From NCBI RefSeq assembly GCF_042686195.1, contig NZ_JBHUOQ010000001.1, positions 434,001 to 498,000 on the forward strand: a stretch of DNA of 64,000 nt. The letters run 5' to 3'. Shown here piece after piece: positions 16,911 to 24,361 of the stretch. Position 1 is the stretch's first letter; each line of letters opens with the position of its first letter. Under the pieces are notes generated by a model. The model was not told where the DNA came from. It did no database searches and saw only the letters and a list, made by a program, of their open reading frames with translations. This DNA is from Corticicoccus populi (GTDB lineage Bacteria; Bacillota; Bacilli; Staphylococcales; Salinicoccaceae). The position numbers and the translations under genes were made by a program.

Positions 16911-17645
16911 ATGAAATTTAATATATCACATTGGACAGCATCACTTGTGTCTGTTCCGGTTGCTGTTATATCAGGTGCTATCTCAATGATCGCATTCGAT
17001 ATTCATCTTATCTATGATATGCTGATTGGTGCCGGTGCGTTTTTTGCTGCATACCTCCCTACCCAGTCTGTCAGTATGAACCGGCAGCTTCAGGAGTACG
17101 GACTCACAAAAAGCGAGTATAAATATATTAATACTCAGCTTCGGGACGCACGCGAGAAGCTCAGCAGACTCAGAAAAAGCTATTCGAGTATACGGAGTTT
17201 AAAAGATGCAAAATTGATTTATGATATTAATCGTTTAATACGTACCGTATTAAAAACAGTTGAAGACGATCCGAAGAAATTTTTTGGAATTCAGCAGTTT
17301 TTTCATTCCAATTTAGATTCGGCGGTAAATACAATTGAACAGTATTTATTTCTTTATAAAATGCCCGGTAAATCTAAAGATGAGAAGATAAGACTCCATG
17401 AAACAAGGCTTTCATTACTGGAACTTAAACGTACGATAGAAGCCAATCTTTCAGCCATGAACAAAACCAATTACCAGTCTCTTGATGTTGAACGTGACAT
17501 TATCAGCATTAATAACAAGAGGTCTGAACGTAAATACAGGCTTGAAAACAAGCTTCATAAACAACAGGTTAATCTAAAGAAAAAAGAAACAGAGAAAGAA
17601 ACTGTAAATGCATACCGAGGTGAAGAAAATGACAGAAGAGAATAA
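16911..17645 (+). CDS. xpaC: XpaC-family membrane protein
   Basis: This 244-residue protein matches the XpaC family (named for 5-bromo-4-chloroindolyl phosphate hydrolysis; true function unclear). Two hydrophobic segments lie near residues 9-30 and 34-52. They are followed by a long, charged, mostly helical cytoplasmic region that probably forms coiled coil. It overlaps telA by 17 nt. In Firmicutes xpaC and telA are a conserved pair, linked to resistance to toxic anions or cell-wall antibiotics, but the biochemistry is not settled. Confidence 0.85.
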   Translation: MKFNISHWTASLVSVPVAVISGAISMIAFDIHLIYDMLIGAGAFFAAYLPTQSVSMNRQLQEYGLTKSEYKYINTQLRDAREKLSRLRKSYSSIRSLKDAKLIYDINRLIRTVLKTVEDDPKKFFGIQQFFHSNLDSAVNTIEQYLFLYKMPGKSKDEKIRLHETRLSLLELKRTIEANLSAMNKTNYQSLDVERDIISINNKRSERKYRLENKLHKQQVNLKKKETEKETVNAYRGEENDRRE

Positions 17646-18804
17646 CTTGAAGAATGAATTATTAAAAGATCCTTTTGGGGATACGGAGAATACTCAGGAG
17701 CTACAACCTCTTCCTGAACAGAAAGAGCAGAAAGAAAGTGTTTTAACGACATATAAGGAGCACTTCTCTCCTGAAGATTTGAAGACAATCACAGAAATCA
17801 AAGATAAAATTGAACCACTTGATAACGATGCATTAATCGTGTACGGCTCTAATGCCCAGCAGGCACTTTCAAAGTTCTCCCACCAGATGCTTGAAGAGGT
17901 ACAGTCTAAAGATGTCGGCCCTATTGGAGATACTCTGGAAGATTTGATGAAAAAACTGAAGATGATTGATCCTGATGAGTTAACTAAAGGAAAAAAGAAT
18001 GTATTTAACAGGATTTTCAAACGCGTGTCAAAGTCAGTTAACGAATTGATTTCAAAACATCAGAGTGTCGCATCCCAGGTGGATAGAATCAGTATACAGC
18101 TGGACCATGCCAAAGAAGTTCTGGTTAAGGATGTCCATCTTCTCGATAATCTATATGAGCAGAATAAAGATTATTTTGATGCACTGAATGTTTATATCGC
18201 AGCAGCTGAATTGAAAAAAGAAGAGATTACCCAGGAGGTTCTTCCTGAATTAAGAAAGCAGGCAGATCAGTCGAATAATCAAATGCAGGTTCAGGATGTT
18301 AATGATATGATGCAGTATTTGAACCGTCTTGAAAAAAGAATCCATGATTTGAAGCTTTCAAGACAAATTACACTGCAGTCGGCACCGCAGATTCGTATGA
18401 TTCAAAATATTAATCAGACCCTGGCTGAGAAAATTCAAAGCTCAATTTTGACGAGTATTCCGCTGTGGAAGAATCAGATGGCCATTGCACTCACCCTTCT
18501 CCGTCAGGAATCTGCATCAAAAGCACAGCAGCAGGTTACAAATACGACCAATGAACTCTTAACTAAAAACTCTGAGATGTTGAAGCAGAATTCAGTGCGT
18601 ACAGCAGCAGAGAATGAACGCGGCATTGTTGATATTGAAACACTGAAAACGACCCAGGAGAACCTGGTGACAACTATTGAGGAGACACTCCGTATCCAGG
18701 AAGAAGGTTCTGAAAAGCGTAAGTCCGCAGAGAAAGAACTTGTGGAAATGGAAGAAGATTTGAAGAAGAGGTTATTACAAATTAAAGAAGAAAGAAACTT
18801 ATAA
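17629..18804 (+). CDS. telA: TelA-family protein (toxic anion resistance)
   Basis: This 391-residue soluble helical protein of the TelA/YceH family is named for tellurite resistance; family members have also been tied to lantibiotic and bacteriocin tolerance. The start at 17629 has GAGGTG upstream inside the xpaC coding region. The sequence is rich in Gln, Glu and Lys, without cysteines or membrane segments, and is predicted to be almost entirely coiled-coil-like. Translational coupling to xpaC suggests that the two work together at the membrane. Confidence 0.88.
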   Translation: MTEENNLKNELLKDPFGDTENTQELQPLPEQKEQKESVLTTYKEHFSPEDLKTITEIKDKIEPLDNDALIVYGSNAQQALSKFSHQMLEEVQSKDVGPIGDTLEDLMKKLKMIDPDELTKGKKNVFNRIFKRVSKSVNELISKHQSVASQVDRISIQLDHAKEVLVKDVHLLDNLYEQNKDYFDALNVYIAAAELKKEEITQEVLPELRKQADQSNNQMQVQDVNDMMQYLNRLEKRIHDLKLSRQITLQSAPQIRMIQNINQTLAEKIQSSILTSIPLWKNQMAIALTLLRQESASKAQQQVTNTTNELLTKNSEMLKQNSVRTAAENERGIVDIETLKTTQENLVTTIEETLRIQEEGSEKRKSAEKELVEMEEDLKKRLLQIKEERNL

Positions 18805-18840
18805 AAAAAGTGATGTCGTTAAGACATCACTTTTTTGTTT
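18804..18840. terminator. Bidirectional terminator between telA and brnQ
   Basis: AAAAAAGTGATGTC, a GTTAA loop and GACATCACTTTTTT form a 14-bp stem with A and T runs on both sides. It serves the convergent telA and brnQ. Confidence 0.92.
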
Positions 18841-18841
18841 A

Positions 18842-20158
18842 TTACGTGTATTTTACTTTTTCTTTTCCGGCTGCAATGATATATCCTGCTATATATCCAA
18901 TGATAAGAAGCGGTATCCATTCAAACTGATTTGAAAACAGCGGAAGGAATTCAATAAATGAGAGATTCATCCATTCATTTCTATGAAGCACTGCAAGAAT
19001 ACTCACGATTATAACTAATATCACCGGCAGCTGCATGCTGAGTCTCGGTGAAGGTATGAAGTACGTGATGATTAACAGGAACACAGATGTCATTGCTATA
19101 GGATAAAGTATTGATAACACAGGTACACTTGTTTCAATAACGGTATTTAATCCCTGGTTGGCAAGGCCTAATGAAATGAGTGTGAATATCACAACAAATA
19201 CTCTGTAAGGAATTTTAGGCAGGATACTGTTGAAATACTGGCTGACTGAAACAACAAGACCGGCAGCAGTCGTCATACATGCCAATAGAACAATGATTCC
19301 AAGTAATACAGCTCCGAATGTGCCGTAAGTGTCGTCTGCGATGAATGTAAGTATGAATGTACCAAGATTTTGGTCCCCTACTTCGGCACCGCCGAGATCT
19401 ACTCTTGTTCCAAGCCACCCAAGTGCAATATAGATTGCGGCAAGCAGTACTGCTGCAAGACTCGCTGACTTAATTGTACCGAAAAGTAATTCTTTACGGC
19501 TTGTGATACCCAATCCTCTTATAGAATTTAATACAAGCATTGAGAAGGCAATGGCAGCAATTGCATCCATAGTTAAATATCCTTCAGTGAAACCGATAGT
19601 AAACGCTGATGATTCTGTAAATGCCGCATCTGTCGGATTTATAGGATTATTAATGTAGGCTAAGACCGCAGTAATGATTAACAGCAGCATTGTAATTAAT
19701 AGTGCCGGTGTTAAGAACTTACCGATAGTATCAACCAGAGAGTTCGGTGAATAACTTAATGCGAATATGATTAGGAAATATACTATTGTGAAAATTAATA
19801 AAGGTGCCCAGCTGTCAGGTTGATTGAGAAATGGGACAACTCCCATTTCATATGCTGTCGTAGCAGTTCTTGGAATTGCAAAAAACGGACCGATAGTCAG
19901 ATAAATAGCAACAAGCAGTACAACTGAAAATACGGGATGAACTGCTTTAAGAGACTCTCTGTACCCTTCTTTGGAGATGGAAGCTGCGATGACACCAATA
20001 AGTGGAAGCCCGACTCCTGTTAATACAAAGCCGATAATTGCTAATAAAAAGAATTCTCCACTGTTATATCCAAGACCAGGCGGAAATATTAAGTTTCCGG
20101 CACCGAAGAACATAGCAAAAAGCATAAATCCAACGGCAAAAACGTGTTTAGTGCGCAT
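18842..20158 (-). CDS. brnQ: Branched-chain amino acid transport carrier
   Basis: This 438-residue integral membrane protein of the LIVCS family imports Leu, Ile and Val by cation symport. About twelve hydrophobic segments span its length. The N-terminus (MRTKHVFAVGFMLFAMFFGAGN) is characteristic. AAGGAG lies 8 nt before the ATG. It appears monocistronic and lies downstream of the VWA gene on the same strand, with a gap of about 100 nt. In related species brnQ genes are CodY targets; I did not find a convincing CodY box. Confidence 0.92.
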   Translation of the reverse strand: MRTKHVFAVGFMLFAMFFGAGNLIFPPGLGYNSGEFFLLAIIGFVLTGVGLPLIGVIAASISKEGYRESLKAVHPVFSVVLLVAIYLTIGPFFAIPRTATTAYEMGVVPFLNQPDSWAPLLIFTIVYFLIIFALSYSPNSLVDTIGKFLTPALLITMLLLIITAVLAYINNPINPTDAAFTESSAFTIGFTEGYLTMDAIAAIAFSMLVLNSIRGLGITSRKELLFGTIKSASLAAVLLAAIYIALGWLGTRVDLGGAEVGDQNLGTFILTFIADDTYGTFGAVLLGIIVLLACMTTAAGLVVSVSQYFNSILPKIPYRVFVVIFTLISLGLANQGLNTVIETSVPVLSILYPIAMTSVFLLIITYFIPSPRLSMQLPVILVIIVSILAVLHRNEWMNLSFIEFLPLFSNQFEWIPLLIIGYIAGYIIAAGKEKVKYT

Positions 20159-20259
20159 ATATTTACTCCTTCTAATTTTAAAATGTATATTATATACTAC
20201 AATATAACATACATAAAGTCCATAAGATTTTTAATAGTCAGATATTTTTAATTAGAATA

Positions 20260-21996
20260 TTACATAATCAGTGATTTTAGAATCCTGTTTAGTAAATTCG
20301 GAAGAACCAGCGGAATCTCCTCTGCCTTTTTGACGATTAAAGTGTTTGTACCGTATATATTTTTTATAGCGGATACAGTTGCTTCATCACTTTCTTCTGC
20401 AATAAAGATATTAATAATGTTAATACCTTTACGAACCGCATGATTCACGGCTTCATGAGTATCAGTAACTCCGGATTGATTATAATTTTCTGCACTCGGC
20501 AGGCCGTCTGAAAACATAATGATGAATTTATCACTGTAATCCAGTGAATCAAGAAGCGGGATCTCGTGGGCTAGTATATAGCCGTCCCTGTTGTCGCCCG
20601 AAGCCTCAATATCAAGAAGGGAAATCGGATAATAGTATAATGAACGGCTGAAGTCCATGTGTGTGTATATTTTGTTTGGATATTCCTTGTCCATTACCTC
20701 AAAAGAATCTTCATGATAGGAAATAATTCTGTGTTCAATTTTTAATGACTTGAGAATGTTATTAAAAATGATGATTCCTTCAACAGCATCCTCAATATAG
20801 TCAGTCATTGAAAACGACTGATCGAGTACCAAAGTAAATACAGCATCAAATTCTTTTGACACTGCATCTTTTTTGTAAAATAACTTATGAGAATCATTAA
20901 TGATTTGTGATGTTGGATTTTTTAAAAGTCTTCCGGAGACCCGGTTCTTATGCACTTCATTCTGCTTAAAATTCAATACCTGGTTCATTTCTCCGACAAT
21001 TCTATTGGTTGTGTCATTATACTTATCAAACAGTTCACGGTACTTACTGTAATTTTTCAGACGAATCTTCGGGGCAATCTCTTCCAAAGTAGCAAATTGA
21101 TTAGTGGAATGTTCATCACTGATCTGATTAGTCCCCGCATTACTGCCAAATTGTTCAGTAAAATCTGAGACATCATCATCATAGCGGTTATCTGTATTAT
21201 GCCGGCTTTTCTGACTGTTATTGTCCCCTGCTTCACCCAGGAGACTGGCGTCATCTGCATCACGGTCAGTTTTTGTATCAATGTTACGGTATGGTTCACT
21301 GTCATCTTCACTACCCGATTCAAGTGAACTGCTGTCTTTTCTGAATGGTGTCTCTGCAATATACTCTGCAATTTCGTTAAAAGGCATTTCATGATGCTGA
21401 TAGGCAGGGAGTGAATGAAGATGCGTCAATGCATTGAAAATACTTTTAGCAGCAGCGATACTTTCATCTGTACTGTTACAAATAATATTAAATGTCTGAC
21501 CAGCAAAAGATAGAGTCGAGGTGTTGTTAATAACAGCAGTATTCAATTGTCTGACCAGCAAATCAGCATCATTTTTTGCCGGCTTATTGAAAGACTTCAG
21601 CAGAATATTGTCTCCTTTTGAAACGAGCGCTTTAATAAGTGGCCTCACTGAAAATGCATAACGCCGTGTCCGGTAATATTCCAATGACAGAAAAATCTGC
21701 TCAAGTAATACAGGGACATCTCTCATCTGTTCATATTTCGCATAATCAAGTATAAATTTCTGTGCAAAACGTGTATAAATATCATGTTTGAAGCCGTCAA
21801 TTTCACTAATATCATGCCTGTGTTTCCAAAACATACTCAAGTTCATAATATTTTCTGAAGGATGATAATAACTGAACTTACGTACAGAAACAGTCACATT
21901 TTTGTCCTTAAACAACAGGCGTGCTAAATCTGTAAGCTCCATCATTATTCTGGAATCAACAATTTCATCATTAAATTTTATAAATGAATAAGTCAT
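20260..21996 (-). CDS. VWA-domain protein (NorD/CobT-like)
   Basis: This 578-residue cytosolic protein has a helical N-terminal part (1-210), a central acidic, Ser/Asp/Asn-rich linker (about 220-300) and a C-terminal von Willebrand A domain. The metal-ion site motif DQSFSM (DxSxS) lies near residue 390 and is preceded by a hydrophobic strand (FTLVLD). The architecture resembles NorD/CobT subunits that work with a MoxR AAA+ ATPase to insert metal or activate an enzyme. A MoxR gene ends 6 nt upstream, so they form a pair. No nitric oxide reductase or cobaltochelatase gene is nearby, so the client is unknown. From memory S. aureus has an equivalent unit beside odhAB. Confidence 0.85.
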   Translation of the reverse strand: MTYSFIKFNDEIVDSRIMMELTDLARLLFKDKNVTVSVRKFSYYHPSENIMNLSMFWKHRHDISEIDGFKHDIYTRFAQKFILDYAKYEQMRDVPVLLEQIFLSLEYYRTRRYAFSVRPLIKALVSKGDNILLKSFNKPAKNDADLLVRQLNTAVINNTSTLSFAGQTFNIICNSTDESIAAAKSIFNALTHLHSLPAYQHHEMPFNEIAEYIAETPFRKDSSSLESGSEDDSEPYRNIDTKTDRDADDASLLGEAGDNNSQKSRHNTDNRYDDDVSDFTEQFGSNAGTNQISDEHSTNQFATLEEIAPKIRLKNYSKYRELFDKYNDTTNRIVGEMNQVLNFKQNEVHKNRVSGRLLKNPTSQIINDSHKLFYKKDAVSKEFDAVFTLVLDQSFSMTDYIEDAVEGIIIFNNILKSLKIEHRIISYHEDSFEVMDKEYPNKIYTHMDFSRSLYYYPISLLDIEASGDNRDGYILAHEIPLLDSLDYSDKFIIMFSDGLPSAENYNQSGVTDTHEAVNHAVRKGINIINIFIAEESDEATVSAIKNIYGTNTLIVKKAEEIPLVLPNLLNRILKSLIM

Positions 21997-22002
21997 TATT
22001 TA

Positions 22003-22797
22003 TCACTGTCCAAAATGCAGTTTCACTGCGTTTAAAATAGCTTTCTTTTCCTGATCATTATCAAGCTTGTCAACAATTGTCCGCCTCACCGCTCTGTCCA
22101 TCGGCATTTCAGTACTTAAATCTGCAAAATCCAGTAAACTTCTGACACTGGACGGTTCCTTTGATATCTGCCCTTGTTTAGTCATTGTCACCAGATCCTC
22201 ATGAAAGTCAGAAAGCTGTTTGAGGATGTTTATATCATTTTGTATACTCTGTTCTTTCAGAATTTCAGTAAGTGCTTCTTTTGAAACATAGTCTATTTCT
22301 ATGACATTAAATCTATTCAAAAGAGCTTCATTCATCGGCATTGTACCTACATAGCCCACATTAATTGCAGCTACAGCAAGGAAACCATCATCTGCAGTAA
22401 TCTCCTCACCTGTAAGAGGATTGGTCATCCGGCGTCTGTAATCAAGAACGGCATTCAGTACAGGCAGCACTTCGGGTTTCGCCATATTTATCTCATCAAT
22501 ATAGAGCATACCGCCCTTTTTCATTGCCTGCACGACCGGGCCGTCAATAAACTTAATTTCCTGTTTACCGTCAATATATTCGATTGTTTTAAAACCGAGC
22601 AGGGATTCAATATCTACATCCACGGAACAGTTAATACTGTATATTTTACGGTTCAGAGTATTGGACAAATCTTCTGCAAGGCGGGTTTTACCGGATCCGG
22701 TAGGACCTTTCAACAGAAGGTTCTTCTTTAAATTCAATATATTTATGGCATCTTCTCTGATGGTCTGATCATTATGGGAAAATAAAAAGTTCATCAT
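22003..22797 (-). CDS. MoxR-family AAA+ ATPase
   Basis: This 264-residue ATPase carries Walker A GPTGSGKT (about 32-39), Walker B MLYIDEINMA, a sensor region (AAINVGY) and the arginine-finger segment ALLNRF. It is of the NorQ/CbbQ type that partners VWA proteins to remodel or activate metalloenzymes. The start codon directly follows the stop of the small upstream gene (TAAATG), and the VWA gene begins 6 nt after its own stop. It is therefore the middle gene of a three-gene unit. Confidence 0.9.
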   Translation of the reverse strand: MMNFLFSHNDQTIREDAINILNLKKNLLLKGPTGSGKTRLAEDLSNTLNRKIYSINCSVDVDIESLLGFKTIEYIDGKQEIKFIDGPVVQAMKKGGMLYIDEINMAKPEVLPVLNAVLDYRRRMTNPLTGEEITADDGFLAVAAINVGYVGTMPMNEALLNRFNVIEIDYVSKEALTEILKEQSIQNDINILKQLSDFHEDLVTMTKQGQISKEPSSVRSLLDFADLSTEMPMDRAVRRTIVDKLDNDQEKKAILNAVKLHFGQ

Positions 22798-23001
22798 TTA
22801 TTTCACTTCTTCGAAGTAAGTTTTATAGTAACCGCCGACTTTACCGGAATTATCAATGACAAAAATATATTCTTCGGTCTCATTAACTACAGTATAGATA
22901 CTGCCTGCTGTCAGCATGTCGGAAACTTTATATTTTGCAGCATTGGTATGAGCAACCTTTACTTTTTTAATATCATTATTCTGCCAGGTTTCATGTAACA
23001 T
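22798..23001 (-). CDS. Small conserved protein (DUF6501-like), 67 aa
   Basis: This 67-residue protein (MLHETWQNNDIKKVKV...) resembles a small Firmicutes family that I recall as DUF6501; function unknown. The start at 23001 has GGAG 7 nt upstream, better than the in-frame upstream Met codons. It looks like a small beta-barrel domain (VSDMLTAGSIYTVVNETEEYIFVIDNSGKVGGYY). The stop codon abuts the MoxR start, so it heads the MoxR-VWA transcript. Confidence 0.7.
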   Translation of the reverse strand: MLHETWQNNDIKKVKVAHTNAAKYKVSDMLTAGSIYTVVNETEEYIFVIDNSGKVGGYYKTYFEEVK

Positions 23002-23040
23002 CAAATCTCTCCAATTCATTATAGTGTCATTTATTTTAAC

Positions 23041-23077
23041 ATATAAAAACAAGGTACCGCGAGGGTACCTCGTTTTT
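23041..23077 (-). terminator. Terminator of odhAB
   Basis: On the minus strand an 11-bp stem around the GGTACC arms (one G-U pair that is a mismatch on the other strand) is followed by TTTTTAT. It separates odhAB from the MoxR unit. Confidence 0.85.
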
Positions 23078-23087
23078 GATTTAATTA

Positions 23088-24347
23088 TTATCCTTCAAGA
23101 AGTAAATCTTCAGGATTTTCGATTAAATCTTTAATTGTTTTCAGGAAGCCTACAGACTCTTTTCCATCAATGATTCTATGGTCATAGCTGAGTGCGACAT
23201 ACATCATCGGACGTACTTCTATTGAACCGTCAGGCATTGCAACCGGACGTTTTTGAATAGTGTGCATACCGAGGATTGCCGCCTGAGTGCCATTGATAAT
23301 CGGTGTAGACATTAAGGATCCGAATACACCGCCGTTTGTAATTGTAAATGAACCGCCTGTCATATCATCAAGGCCTAATTTTTTATCCTGTGCTTTTTTC
23401 GCAAGTCCGGCAATATCAGATTCAATATTTGCAAATGTTTTGCGGTCTGCATTACGCACAATCGGTACTAAAAGACCGTCTTCTGTGGATACAGCAATTC
23501 CAATATCATAGAACTGTTTGTATATCATATCATCGCCGTCTATTTCTGCGTTAACTGCAGGATATTTTCTTAAGGCAGCAACAGAAGCTTTTGTAAAGAA
23601 TGACATGAATCCGAGTCTCGTTCCGTCATTACGTTCCTGGAACTGATCTTTTTTACGCTTTCTAAGTTCCATCACATTTGTCATATCAATTTCATTAAAA
23701 GTTGTCAGCATTGCAGTGTTTTGAGTCACTTCATGCAGTTTTTTTGCAATGGTTTTACGACGTCTCGGCATTTTTTCACGAAGTACCGGCTTATCAGGTG
23801 AATCAGGTGTTTTAGGTGTTTCTTTTTTTGGTTCCTGTTTTTCTGCAGGTTTGTTGTTATGATTTGAAACATCCTGGCTTCTGACAAGACCACGTGGATC
23901 ACTTGCGTTAATGTCAGAAAGGTCTAAGCCTTTTTCTCTTGCAAGACGTCTTGCAGATGGCGTTGCAACAATACGGTCATCATTGGAAGCATCTTCTTCA
24001 GTTTCTTTAGAATCAGAACTTTCGCTTGCTGAGGGTTCTTCTTTTTTCTCTTCTTTTTGATCATTATTTTCTTTGGAAGATTGAGAGGATTCTTTCGATT
24101 CACTTGCAGAACCACCCTCTTCAACAACGGCAATTACCTGTCCAACTTCAACAGTATCGCCTTCTTCTGCTTTTAATTCTGTGATTGTACCACTTTCTTC
24201 ACTGATTACTTCAACATTTACTTTATCAGTCTCAAGTTCTAAAATATTTTCGCCTTTTTCTACATAATCACCGGGTTGTTTTAACCATTCGGCAATTGTT
24301 CCTTCAGTAATTGATTCGGCAAGCTCGGGTACTTTAACTTCAGCCAT
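23088..24347 (-). CDS. odhB: 2-Oxoglutarate dehydrogenase E2 (dihydrolipoyl succinyltransferase)
   Basis: This 419-residue core subunit of the 2-oxoglutarate dehydrogenase complex transfers succinyl groups to CoA. Domains in order: a lipoyl domain (1-78; lipoylated Lys in ELETDKVNVE), an acidic Ser/Glu/Lys linker (about 80-125), a peripheral-subunit-binding domain (VATPSARRLAREKGLDLSDI), a Pro/Lys linker and the catalytic domain with the active-site LSYDHRIIDG near the C-terminus. It follows odhA by 14 nt. The E3 subunit is not in the window. Confidence 0.96.
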   Translation of the reverse strand: MAEVKVPELAESITEGTIAEWLKQPGDYVEKGENILELETDKVNVEVISEESGTITELKAEEGDTVEVGQVIAVVEEGGSASESKESSQSSKENNDQKEEKKEEPSASESSDSKETEEDASNDDRIVATPSARRLAREKGLDLSDINASDPRGLVRSQDVSNHNNKPAEKQEPKKETPKTPDSPDKPVLREKMPRRRKTIAKKLHEVTQNTAMLTTFNEIDMTNVMELRKRKKDQFQERNDGTRLGFMSFFTKASVAALRKYPAVNAEIDGDDMIYKQFYDIGIAVSTEDGLLVPIVRNADRKTFANIESDIAGLAKKAQDKKLGLDDMTGGSFTITNGGVFGSLMSTPIINGTQAAILGMHTIQKRPVAMPDGSIEVRPMMYVALSYDHRIIDGKESVGFLKTIKDLIENPEDLLLEG

Positions 24348-24361
24348 TAATTATTTTCCTC

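Noticed and set aside
23040..23087. GGTACC inverted repeat as an operator
   Set aside because: The G-U pair fits only minus-strand RNA and the T run follows, so it is the odhAB terminator.
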